Notes under the pieces: model-generated | Database searches by the model: none | Told to the model about the DNA's origin: nothing | What the model saw: the letters and a program-made list of their open reading frames with translations, nothing else | Part shown: piece after piece, positions 26,023 through 35,400 of the stretch | How the letters are laid out: every line of letters begins with the position of its first letter | Numbering within the stretch: the stretch's first letter is position 1 | Assembly (NCBI GenBank): GCA_020631235.1 | Contig: JAHDHQ010000003.1 | Coordinates: 110,450 to 174,449, forward strand | Direction: 5' to 3' | DNA: 64,000 nucleotides | Source: Saprospiraceae bacterium | GTDB lineage: Bacteria > Bacteroidota > Bacteroidia > Chitinophagales > Saprospiraceae | Program-made: the position numbers and the translations under genes

Positions 26023-26442
26023 ATGAAATTTTGGATTACTTCGATACTTCTTTGTTTTGCTTGTTCACTTACTTCTCAAGAGTCGCTGAAAGTTAAGGTT
26101 TCGAATATCATTGAACAACAAGGTCAAATCATTCTTACCTTATATAATAAAGCGGAAGGTTTTGCAAAGTCAGGCAATGAAATTAAGAAAGTGTTGAAAC
26201 AAAATTTTAAGGGAGCTAATGCGATTATTGAAATTGAGAATTTGCCAGCTGGAGATTACTCAGTCATTATTTTACATGACAAAAATAAGGATGGAGCCTG
26301 CAACTATAACTTTATAGGCATCCCCATAGAAGGATATGGTTTCTCGAACAATATTGTTCCTAGACTTTCGGTCCCTTCCTTTCAACAAACAATGTTTTCT
26401 TTTCCTCAAAAGCAAGAAATCACCATTGATTTGATTCAATAA
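26023..26442 (+). CDS. DUF2141 domain protein
   Basis: A 139-residue secreted or periplasmic protein of the DUF2141 family. Signal peptide about residues 1-18 (ending SLTSQ). The mature part has the family pattern of a beta-sandwich with LPAGDYSVIILHDKNKDG near residues 78-95 and GIPIEGYGFSNN near 105-116. Function unknown. The ATG at 26023 is chosen because it gives a normal signal peptide; an earlier ATG-like start at 25990 would put basic residues in front. Single gene with no visible terminator. Confidence 0.85.
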   Translation: MKFWITSILLCFACSLTSQESLKVKVSNIIEQQGQIILTLYNKAEGFAKSGNEIKKVLKQNFKGANAIIEIENLPAGDYSVIILHDKNKDGACNYNFIGIPIEGYGFSNNIVPRLSVPSFQQTMFSFPQKQEITIDLIQ

Positions 26443-26545
26443 ACTAGAGTTAAAGTAATTTTTAGATATTTTTTTCTTCTGTTTATAAGCTAAAGATTCC
26501 TAGGGATTTATCATAGCCATTGTAAAGTCCCAATGCATCGCTTCT

Positions 26546-26947
26546 ATGATTGAAACTAGACACTCAATCAGGAAATGGCACAATTTCTGCTTCGATATCT
26601 ATGTTATGAATATCGAAGAAATAAACCGAAAACACTTCCTTGAAACCGACATGTATTATCGGGTAGGATATGGACTTTCATCAAAGCTGCTAGACTTTGA
26701 AAACGGTATTTTGGAGATAGAAGTAGTCATTTCTAAAAAATGGAGCAAAAACTACAATCTTACAGCTCAAGAAATGGGTCACATCTGGAAAAAATCACAT
26801 CGCGAATTAAATAAAGCTATTGCTTGCAAGGTATTTATTGTTGATGCAAAGAAGTATCCTTACAAGCAACATTTAATTCACAAAGGCATAAAACCAGGTT
26901 ACGATGCTAAAAAAGGCATTATTTTCCGAACGGATTATTTGAATTAA
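26546..26947 (+). CDS. Hypothetical protein (133 aa or 113 aa)
   Basis: An unrecognised small soluble protein of 133 residues, or 113 if translation starts at the ATG at 26606 (MNIEEINRKHF). It is basic, with a central GILEIEVVISKKWSKNYNLT segment, no signal peptide and no membrane helix. No family recognised and no ribosome-binding site that settles the start. The shorter form looks more like a natural N-terminus. Its reading frame is long for its context and codon use is like that of its neighbours, so I take it as a real gene, with some doubt. Confidence 0.5.
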   Translation: MIETRHSIRKWHNFCFDIYVMNIEEINRKHFLETDMYYRVGYGLSSKLLDFENGILEIEVVISKKWSKNYNLTAQEMGHIWKKSHRELNKAIACKVFIVDAKKYPYKQHLIHKGIKPGYDAKKGIIFRTDYLN

Positions 26948-26950
26948 GCC

Positions 26951-26958
26951 TACTTTTG
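26951..26958 (+). promoter_or_regulatory. Putative -7 box of the endonuclease I gene
   Basis: TACTTTTG matches TAnnTTTG and lies 16 bases before the ATG at 26975. There is no clear -33 box at the usual distance, so the call rests on the -7 match only. Confidence 0.35.
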
Positions 26959-26974
26959 GATTAAGTACAAATCC

Positions 26975-28027
26975 ATGAGACTCCTACATATCATTATTTT
27001 TATTTTTTTGGCCAATGTCGCCTCTACTCAATACGACCATCAAGCTGTATTACCGACATTAGATGGGGAAGAACTTTTATCTTCTTTAGTAGAAAACTAT
27101 AAAACGATTAGCACATTTTCTTATGGAATCGCTAGAGATACATTATATGGAGTGATTTATAACGAAAATGACTCTGTATCTTGTAATTATACCGACTATA
27201 CTTTGTATCTGGAGCCAGGTGCAGATCCAACGGATTTTCTATTTATGAATGACAACAATAACGGAATCAACACAGAACATGTTTATCCACAAAGTAAAGG
27301 GGCTGGAAATGGTAATGCTAAATCAGACATGCATCATCTTTTTCCTTGTAGAGGATTAGTAAACTCTGCCAGAGGGAGTGATCGATTTGCAGATATTCCA
27401 GACGAATCAACCCTTAAGTGGTTTTACAAAGGGGAAGAAATGACTTCTATTCCAGCTAATAGAGATCTATATACAGAAGATGATAACGAAAAGTTCGAAC
27501 CGAGAGAATCCATAAAAGGGAACGTGGCAAGAGCCATGTTTTATTTTTATACCATGTACAAGGCTCAGGCGGATGGAGCAGATAGCGAGTATTTCGAATC
27601 ACAAAGAGAAACACTGTGTACCTGGCATGATCTAGATCCTGTGGATCAGCTAGAATGGGAACGAACATTTAAGATCGCAGCTTACCAAGACGATAAGCCT
27701 AACCCTTTTGTGCTTGATTGCACATTAGCAGGAAGAACCTTTTGTGAAGTAATTGACGAAGCCTGCAAAAGTGTTCCCACTGCAAATTTAGAAGAGGAAA
27801 AAGCATTTAAGGTAAGCCCTAATCCTAGCGTAGATTTAGTCACCATCCACCCACCTGATGGTCTATCTTATGATTACTATATATCGTATGAGATCGGAAG
27901 ATTTAGGAAGTTGGCTATGAATCATCAAGGTCCATTAGTCATCGAAAACTTATGCAAAGGTTTTTACTATTTAGTTATTTATCAAAACGGAAAACGAATA
28001 GGTATCGAAAAACTGGCGGCCTTTTAA
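26975..28027 (+). CDS. Secreted endonuclease I-family nuclease with T9SS sorting domain
   Basis: A 350-residue secreted DNase/RNase of the endonuclease I (EndA/NucM) family. A signal peptide (about residues 1-18) precedes the His-Me-finger core: NTEHVYPQSKG with His102, then SDMHHLFPCRGLVNSARG with His120/His121 and the metal-binding Asn. The domain runs to about residue 260. A C-terminal T9SS sorting domain follows (KVSPNPSVDLVTIHPP ... CKGFYYLVIYQNGK). It would degrade external DNA for nutrients. Its stop lies one base from the end of the convergent YwaF-type gene, inside a 14-base palindrome. Confidence 0.92.
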   Translation: MRLLHIIIFIFLANVASTQYDHQAVLPTLDGEELLSSLVENYKTISTFSYGIARDTLYGVIYNENDSVSCNYTDYTLYLEPGADPTDFLFMNDNNNGINTEHVYPQSKGAGNGNAKSDMHHLFPCRGLVNSARGSDRFADIPDESTLKWFYKGEEMTSIPANRDLYTEDDNEKFEPRESIKGNVARAMFYFYTMYKAQADGADSEYFESQRETLCTWHDLDPVDQLEWERTFKIAAYQDDKPNPFVLDCTLAGRTFCEVIDEACKSVPTANLEEEKAFKVSPNPSVDLVTIHPPDGLSYDYYISYEIGRFRKLAMNHQGPLVIENLCKGFYYLVIYQNGKRIGIEKLAAF

Positions 28028-28040
28028 ATCAGCGCTGATT
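28027..28040. repeat. 14-bp palindrome across the two convergent stop codons
   Basis: AATCAGCGCTGATT is a perfect inverted repeat that spans the end of the endonuclease gene and the last codons of the YwaF-type gene. It could act as a compact bidirectional terminator (T-rich CTTTTCT follows on the plus side), but has no loop to speak of. Confidence 0.4.
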
Positions 28041-28739
28041 CTTTTCTATCAAGAAAAAGGGTAAATAGAAAATAAAGAAAAACCCCATGATTAAAACTTC
28101 TCCAGCAAAGATATAATAGGGCCATGGTCCCATAAGATCTAGAAGGGAAGCTACCTCAGGCTTTCGCATGGTATAAAAATAATTACTATCCAAAATGTAA
28201 TTCAAAATCAAAGTAAAGATTAAATATCCATTGGTAACCCAAAAGGTTTGTTTAATGTCTTTAAAATTGATTCGAAGTCCATACACGAAAATGGCATAAA
28301 AAGGAAGTACATTTAAAAAGCCGTGCGTTAAGAAGTAAATAATGTAATCATAATGTGGCCAACCATTTTTGAGGTCTGGAGTAATATTGGCATTCATGGT
28401 TCCTACAAGAATCCAAAAATAAAATATACCCAACCAAAATCGATTGCGTTTGAAAAAAACAAAAGGCGCCATAATTGCTGTTAATCGACACAGATGAAAT
28501 GGCAATTCGTGTTGCAAAGTAAATTCCCCATGATAAGCGGTAATTATCATTCTTAGTAAGACACCCATAAAGGGAATACAGGCCAATCCAACTCCTATGT
28601 ATGTTTGTATTTTTTCCTCCTGCTTACGCGCATATAGAATAATAAAAAAACTGATTAAGCCTATAAGAAACAATGGGAACCAATGTTCAAAACTAAAATG
28701 GATAAATGTTCTTGAAGCTAGGAATAGTGACCAAAGCAT
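28029..28739 (-). CDS. YwaF/TIGR02206-type integral membrane protein
   Basis: A 236-residue inner membrane protein with about six to seven hydrophobic helices (for example residues 18-36, 46-66, 95-115, 130-152, 165-185, 208-230). The signature of the YwaF/TIGR02206 family is seen: HELPFHLCRLTAI at about residues 77-89, and FGMxx-like spacing of aromatic residues. Function unknown. The gene is divergent from the DPP11 gene. Confidence 0.85.
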   Translation of the reverse strand: MLWSLFLASRTFIHFSFEHWFPLFLIGLISFFIILYARKQEEKIQTYIGVGLACIPFMGVLLRMIITAYHGEFTLQHELPFHLCRLTAIMAPFVFFKRNRFWLGIFYFWILVGTMNANITPDLKNGWPHYDYIIYFLTHGFLNVLPFYAIFVYGLRINFKDIKQTFWVTNGYLIFTLILNYILDSNYFYTMRKPEVASLLDLMGPWPYYIFAGEVLIMGFFFIFYLPFFLIEKNQR

Positions 28740-28808
28740 AATTAAGAGGGCTCTTTTTAGGATTATTTAAATTTAGGCATCTATTTTAGCATTTTATAAT
28801 TTAAAGCC

Positions 28809-28826
28809 TACTATACGCGTATAGTA
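28809..28826. promoter_or_regulatory. Perfect 18-bp palindrome, possible operator
   Basis: TACTATACGCGTATAGTA is a perfect inverted repeat with no loop, 45 bases before the DPP11 start and 70 bases before the YwaF-type start (divergent). The lack of a loop and its position fit a binding site for a dimeric regulator rather than a terminator. Which protein binds is unknown. Confidence 0.5.
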
Positions 28827-28870
28827 TAAGGAATTAAGTTTTTTAATCATCTTACCATTAAATTGAAAGT

Positions 28871-31054
28871 ATGAAATTTATATACACTTTACTATTAAGT
28901 TTTTTCATAGCATTTCCTAGCCTATTTGCCGGAGAAGGAATGTGGCTACCGCTCTTACTTAAATCGTTGAATGAGTCGGAAATGCAATCCATGGGAATGA
29001 AATTGACCGCAGAGGATATTTATTCTGTTAATAAGGGATCACTGAAAGATGCAATTGTACACTTCGGTGGTTTTTGTACAGGCGAACTCATTTCATCGAA
29101 TGGATTAATACTTACTAATCATCATTGTGGCTACAGCGAGATTCAAAGTCATTCAAGCTTGGAAAATAATCTATTAAAAAAAGGATTTTGGGCGGGGTCA
29201 CATGCACAAGAATTACCAAACCCAGGGCTATTTGTAAGACTTATAGATCGTATAGATGATGTATCTGATAAAATATTGATGGGTGTGACCGATGGTATGT
29301 CTGATAAAGAAAGACAATCAGTTATAGATAAAAACTTATCTGAAGTAAAAGGAAACTATCAAGTAGAAGATTTTCAAGAAGTCATGATTAGACCCTTTTT
29401 CCATGGAAACCAATACTTTGCTTTTGTTACAACGGTGTATAATGATGTGAGATTAGTGGGTGCACCACCAGAATCTATTGGAAAATTTGGAGCTGATACG
29501 GACAATTGGGAATGGCCAAGACACACAGGTGATTTTTCATTATTTAGAGTTTATGCTGGCCCAGACAATAAACCAGCAGAATACTCTGAAAACAATGTAC
29601 CTTATCAGCCTAAACACCATTTGCCTATTTCTTTGGATGGAGTAGCCGAAGGAGATTTCACCATGGTTTTTGGATTCCCAGGAAGAACAAACCAATATTT
29701 ACCATCTCCGGCTGTAGAGCAGTTATTAAATACTTTAAACCCAGCAAAAATCAGTATCAGAGAAAATGCACTTGCCATTGTGGATAAATACATGAGATCG
29801 GATGAAAATATTCGTTTAAAGTATGCTTCTAAATTTGCTAGCATTGCTAATTATTGGAAAAAATGGATAGGAGAAAGCTCAGGATTAAAACGTACCAATG
29901 CCTTAGATAAGAAAAAGAAATTTGAGCAAGCATTGGTTGCCAAAAATGCAGATGCAAAATCTATTTTAAATCAGTTCGATAAACTATATACGGAACTAGA
30001 ACCTTATGCATTAACACAGGATTATTATCGAGAAATTAGTGGCAGAAATGTGGAAGCCCTACGAATTGCAAGCCTCCTAAAAAGATTAGTAGATCGATAT
30101 GAAAGTAATGGAGAAGAAGGATATAATTTGTTTAAAAACAGATTGGAACCCTTTCTAACAGACTTATATAAAAACTATGAAGCTAAAGTGGACAAAGATG
30201 TTTTTGTAGAATTAGTAAGTATGTATCGAAGTAATGTAGATCCTAATTATGTGCCTTCTTCTTTGCAGATGATGGACAAGCCCGAGCCAACATTTATGGC
30301 TTCACTAGCGGACAAGATGTACAGTGAAACCATATTAACTGATGGTAAAAAAGTGCTCGAATTAATGAATAGCAATGATATATCTTCAGTGGGGAAAACA
30401 TTAAGTGAAGATCCACTGTATAATTTTGCCACAGATTGGGCAGATCATTATAATGCTACAGTAGCGCCAAAATATAATGGTATAAAAACCCAAATTGACT
30501 CATTACAACGATTATATATGGCTGCTCAAATGGAGGCATTTCCCGAAAAGAAATTTTATCCAGATGCTAATAGTACTATGAGAGTTACGTATGGACAAGT
30601 GCAAGGATATTATCCTAAAGATGCAGTAGAATATTTACCAGTAACCTACTTAGATGGAGTGATAGCTAAATATAAGCCGGGCGACTATGAATTCGACGTA
30701 CCACAGAAGTTAATTGATTTATATGAGGCTGCTGATTATGGGGACTATGCTGATCCGAATACAGGAAAGTTGCCGATTTGTTTTTTAGGTTCCAATCACA
30801 CAACTGGTGGAAATTCGGGTAGCCCAGCTATAGATGCTCATGGAAATTTAATAGGTCTGAACTTTGATCGAGTTTGGGAGGGTACGATGAGTGACATAAA
30901 TTACGATGTTTCTATTTGTAGAAATATTATGGTTGATGCGCGATACATCCTATTCGTGGTAGACAAATTTGCAGGTGCCAGCCATTTAGTAGAAGAAATG
31001 ACATTGGTACACCCTAAAGGAGTCAATACAAAAATTAGAAGATCAAGAAAGTAA
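28871..31054 (+). CDS. dpp11: S46-family dipeptidyl peptidase, DPP11-type (Asp/Glu-specific)
   Basis: A 727-residue periplasmic serine peptidase of family S46. Signal peptide about residues 1-20. The catalytic His is His85 in LTNHHCGY, the Asp lies in WPRHTGDFSLF near residue 226, and the nucleophile is Ser649 in GGNSGSPAID. The residue that sets specificity in this family lies 18 positions after the Ser: here it is Arg667 (NFDRVWEG), the same spacing as Ser655/Arg673 in Porphyromonas gingivalis DPP11, rather than the Gly of DPP7. It should release dipeptides with acidic second residues from peptide N-termini. The next gene follows after four bases. Confidence 0.93.
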   Translation: MKFIYTLLLSFFIAFPSLFAGEGMWLPLLLKSLNESEMQSMGMKLTAEDIYSVNKGSLKDAIVHFGGFCTGELISSNGLILTNHHCGYSEIQSHSSLENNLLKKGFWAGSHAQELPNPGLFVRLIDRIDDVSDKILMGVTDGMSDKERQSVIDKNLSEVKGNYQVEDFQEVMIRPFFHGNQYFAFVTTVYNDVRLVGAPPESIGKFGADTDNWEWPRHTGDFSLFRVYAGPDNKPAEYSENNVPYQPKHHLPISLDGVAEGDFTMVFGFPGRTNQYLPSPAVEQLLNTLNPAKISIRENALAIVDKYMRSDENIRLKYASKFASIANYWKKWIGESSGLKRTNALDKKKKFEQALVAKNADAKSILNQFDKLYTELEPYALTQDYYREISGRNVEALRIASLLKRLVDRYESNGEEGYNLFKNRLEPFLTDLYKNYEAKVDKDVFVELVSMYRSNVDPNYVPSSLQMMDKPEPTFMASLADKMYSETILTDGKKVLELMNSNDISSVGKTLSEDPLYNFATDWADHYNATVAPKYNGIKTQIDSLQRLYMAAQMEAFPEKKFYPDANSTMRVTYGQVQGYYPKDAVEYLPVTYLDGVIAKYKPGDYEFDVPQKLIDLYEAADYGDYADPNTGKLPICFLGSNHTTGGNSGSPAIDAHGNLIGLNFDRVWEGTMSDINYDVSICRNIMVDARYILFVVDKFAGASHLVEEMTLVHPKGVNTKIRRSRK

Positions 31055-31058
31055 AACT

Positions 31059-32420
31059 ATGATTAGATTATTTATTATTTCAGTATTATGCTTACTCAGT
31101 ATAAATGCATGTAAACAAGCATCCGCAGAAACAAATTTAGCGCAAAACCAAGTACAAACCTTAAAAGTGGAAGGGCTGGTTCAGAATGCTAATGTCTCTA
31201 AATTGGCCATCTTTAAAGAAGATGTAGTAGCTGAAGCTACGATAGGTGCAGATAAATCCTATACAGCTAGTTTTGAAGGAGTTCCGGGATATTATGAGAT
31301 CATATTAGGTCGTCAAAGGGTCCCTATCTATATAAGCGGTAAAGGAACCTTAGTGGCTAATGTCGACATGCGTAATGTGATGTCACTTTCTAATTACAGC
31401 GGCGAAGGTGCTAATGAAACCATGTATCTGAGTAAAAAGCAAAAAATCACTAGAAAATATAGTGGCGCTGCAAGACAAACCTATGGTTTTGAAGAGGCAG
31501 AATTTATCAATGCCATGGAAACTCAACGTTCAGACTATGTACAACTATTAAATGAAACAACTGATTTAGATCCATCATTCGTTGAAGGCGAGAAGTTAAA
31601 TATTGATTTTGGAATCAAAGCTTTTGCTGCCGACTACCAAAACGCACAGCGTTATTTTAAAAATGATCTTAATTATACTGTTTCAGACGCTTTCTCTCAA
31701 AAATATGGACACGATGATTTCGGCAATGAAGCTTTATTTACTTCATTACCTGAATATAAAACCATGGTTTATAGACATTATATAAAACCAAACATTGAAG
31801 CAAGTATTCCAGCGATGGAAAGCTTGACAAGTCCAGTGATAAAAGATGCCCTCATAAAGCAGTTGTATAATGAAATAAAACCGGGTTTTAAAGATTTAGA
31901 TGTTAATATGGACAAGCTGGTTTCTTTAAGCACGGACCCATCCTTAAAAACAGCTTTATCTAACAAATATAAACAGCTAAAAAGCATTGATAAAGGGGCT
32001 CCTTCTCCAAGTTTTTCTTACAAAGATGTAAACGGTAAGGTCATAGGCTTGGACGATATGAAAGGGAAAAATGTATATATCGATGTATGGGCTACTTGGT
32101 GCGGACCTTGTAAAAGAGAAATTCCACACCTACAAGCTTTAGAAAAAGAATATCATGGAAAAAATGTAGAATTTGTAAGTATCTCTGTAGATACTCCAGA
32201 TAAGGAAGCTAAATGGAAACAAATGGTTACAGATAAAGCCATGTCCGGTACGCAATTAATTACTGGAAGCGGATGGGATTCTCCCTTTGTAAAAAGTTTT
32301 TTGATCAGTGGAATTCCTAGATTTATTTTGTTAGATACAGATCACAATATTGTATCCTCTAACGCACCTCGACCATCCAGTGGTACTGGAATTAGGCAGG
32401 CGCTTAACGAACTATTGTAA
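31059..32420 (+). CDS. TlpA/ResA-like thiol-disulfide oxidoreductase lipoprotein
   Basis: A 453-residue lipoprotein with lipobox SINAC (about Cys18). The N-terminal part (about 35-140) is a DUF4369-like beta domain, the middle is helical, and the C-terminal third is a thioredoxin fold with the redox motif WCGPC (Cys348, Cys351), then VEFVSISVDTP and the cis-Pro region GIPRFILLD. Proteins of this kind reduce or isomerise disulfides in the periplasm. It lies four bases after the DPP11 gene and ends at a strong terminator, so the two form a transcription unit. Confidence 0.92.
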   Translation: MIRLFIISVLCLLSINACKQASAETNLAQNQVQTLKVEGLVQNANVSKLAIFKEDVVAEATIGADKSYTASFEGVPGYYEIILGRQRVPIYISGKGTLVANVDMRNVMSLSNYSGEGANETMYLSKKQKITRKYSGAARQTYGFEEAEFINAMETQRSDYVQLLNETTDLDPSFVEGEKLNIDFGIKAFAADYQNAQRYFKNDLNYTVSDAFSQKYGHDDFGNEALFTSLPEYKTMVYRHYIKPNIEASIPAMESLTSPVIKDALIKQLYNEIKPGFKDLDVNMDKLVSLSTDPSLKTALSNKYKQLKSIDKGAPSPSFSYKDVNGKVIGLDDMKGKNVYIDVWATWCGPCKREIPHLQALEKEYHGKNVEFVSISVDTPDKEAKWKQMVTDKAMSGTQLITGSGWDSPFVKSFLISGIPRFILLDTDHNIVSSNAPRPSSGTGIRQALNELL

Positions 32421-32457
32421 AAAAAAAGCTCATGTAGAAAACATGAGCTTTTTTTTT
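32421..32457. terminator. Bidirectional intrinsic terminator
   Basis: AGCTCATGT (32427-32435) pairs with ACATGAGCT (32441-32449), with A-run on the left and T-run on the right, which extends the stem by A-T pairs. It serves the TlpA-like gene on the plus strand and the 1787-residue metalloprotease on the minus strand. Confidence 0.88.
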
Positions 32458-32466
32458 GCTGTTTTT

Positions 32467-35400
32467 TTATTCTTTGATTACACGATAAGTGTTTTTCTTT
32501 CCTTCAGGATTGCTAACTACAAAGAAGTATAATCCAGCATTTGCATCAGAAACATCGAGCTTGTATTCTTTGTGCGTAGCACTATTAATATGGTCCTCTA
32601 AAAGCAATTGACCACCTATATTATAAAGCTCCAATTTATAATTAAGCTTTTTAGAATCACTTATACTAATAGTATATCTCCCGTCACCAGGGTTAGGCGA
32701 AATTACTAGATCTAGATCAAACCCTTCTTGACCTACTGAGGATAAAACAATGTTTATCGTGGTTTCGCAACCGTTTTCGTCCATAACAATAGCTTCGTAA
32801 GTATCAAAAGATAAGTCTTCGAATATTGGACTTTCTTGGAAATTAATGCCATCGATACTATAACTGTATTCTCCAGTACCTCCATCTGCTTCTAGATTTA
32901 TCGTGTTTTCTTCTATCGTATAATCCAAGCTTAAAAGAGGCGGTTCTTCAAAATTTATATTGTCAATTTGGAACGTTTGGTTGTTTGCATCTCTAACATA
33001 TAAGCTATAGGTTCCGGGACCATTGATGGCTAAGATATTACTCATTTGATAGTTTACACCATCTAAAGAGTATTCATAATTTGGAAAGCCTCCATCAATA
33101 TTAGCTACTTCAATCAGTGCATCATCGTACACACCATGGCAAAGGATATCTTGCTTAAGGTAGTCGACATTTTCAATAGCCGAAACGTTTATGGTACTGC
33201 TAACTAAGCAACCATTGCTATCTTGTACATACACTTGATAACTACCATTATTTCCTGCCTGCAAGATGTTGCTATCCTGAAAGTTCATTCCATCTAAGGA
33301 ATATGTATACACGCCGGTTCCTCCTTCAGCCATGACGGTAATTTCATTGTTAAAAGTGCTGGCAGTAAAGCTGATTTCTGTAGGGTTGTCAATGATAAAA
33401 TTATCAATAATAGCTGTTTGGACAGCGTCTTGGGCATAAATAGAATATGATCCAGCAGCTAAGTTTTCAAAAACATTGCTCATCTGGAAATTGACGTTGT
33501 CAAGACTGTAAGAAATTGGTGCTAAACCACCTGTGACATCTACGACAATGGTAGCATCCATATCATTATAGCAAGCTAATACTTGCGATGCTTCGTTTAC
33601 ACTAATGGATAAAATTTGAACATTTATCGTCGTTTGAGAAGTAGTGGTGCAATCGTTTTCGTCGATGACCACTATTGCATAAGTATCATTAGGTAGATTT
33701 ACAAAACTAGAATTGTCAGAAAAGTTACTGCCGCCATCGATACTATAACTGTAGTTTCCAGTCCCTCCATTAGCATCTATGTTGATGGTATATCCATCTG
33801 AAGTGACATTGATCTCTAATGGTTCTGGATCTATTAATTCAGTATTTTCCACTACAAAAACTTGATCAGCATCATCTTTTATATACACCATAAAAGCACC
33901 TGAAGATAAGTTTTCAAATACAGCAGAGGACTGATAATCCATACCGTCCAATGAATATTCGTATGGAGGCACACCTCCTGAAGCAAACACCTCTAAATTT
34001 GCATTATTATCTCCAGTACACAGAGGGTGAGTTGGCAATACAGTGGCATCTAATAGAGGTACACTAATGCTGATCATGGCTGAGCTTACACAATCATTTT
34101 CATCTTTGACAAAGATGGTATAATCTCCATTTTCAAGATTTTCGAATGTATTCGAACTTTGATAATCACTACCATTAATGCTGTACATTAAGGAGCCAGT
34201 TCCACCAGTTGCATTGGCAGTTATGCTAAAAAATGAAGTACTTAAGTTTATCATAATGGGTGCAGGATCATTAAGTGTAATTGGATTTCCGGCCATTACA
34301 TTACCTGCTTCATCTCTAACTCCAGGAGTATAGGTGCCAGCGGCTAGACCTTCAAATAGATTAGAATCTTGATAAGGACCATTATTTAGATTATATTCAT
34401 ATGGTTCTAAACCTCCTGCGGCAGTGATAGAAATACTACCTGTCTCATCACCTGGACAATCTATAAACTGGTTTGTGCTGGCTGTAACTAATAAACCTTC
34501 TGTAATTATTTGAATGTCAAATAGCTGATTGGGCAACCATGCATTGCCACTACCTAATAAGTCATACTTAAAACTATCCATAGTTTGCTCACTTCCATCC
34601 TGCGTGTAACTAAGCCTTAAATTATCGATATCAGCTTGTGTAAATTGGTCCCCAATGGCCAGCTCATTACTATTAGCACCGACCTCTAAAAACAAGGACC
34701 CTGCAAATGGTAGACTGGTAAGAGTATAAATAGCTTGTGTTGGATTAGCGTCATTGGTACTTAAAAAACCATTACTGATAGCTCTGGTTTCCCCTAAATT
34801 TACGAGGAGGAGGTTTTGTTCAATGTCAATTTCTTGACTGATCGTTGTTTCTCCACATATGTCCATCGACCATGATAATAACTGACCACCATCTCCATTA
34901 TAGTAATCATTTATTTCTAAAACCCAAGTACCATTATTTGGCATTTGACCTATTAGTTGATTTAAAGGATCTATTGATTGATAATCACCTTCTGCTGCAA
35001 AATCACCTCCATTGCATGTGCCTTCGAGATCTTCTGCCGTGTTTTCAGCAAAGTCACTAAATCTTAATAAAAGGTTTGACTGATCACATCCAAATCCAGA
35101 ACCATCGTAGCCCAATCTATTAAAAAGTTCGATGCGTTGACCTGTGCTTTCATTGGTCAAGAATGCATCGATATCTCCAACCCATGAATGCTCGATTTCC
35201 ATAGATACACTCACTTCCGAAATGGCAAATGATTCGTTTATATCGATAGAGGACAAATAGCTACCTTCTGCTTCATTACTGATCGGGATAGGAAGATCTT
35301 CTGCTGCAAATGCATCGCAACTTGAGTCTGCCGTTTGGAAACTAAAATGGATTGGAGAAATAGACATTGCACAATCATTGCTTGCGCTCACCTTCCAATA

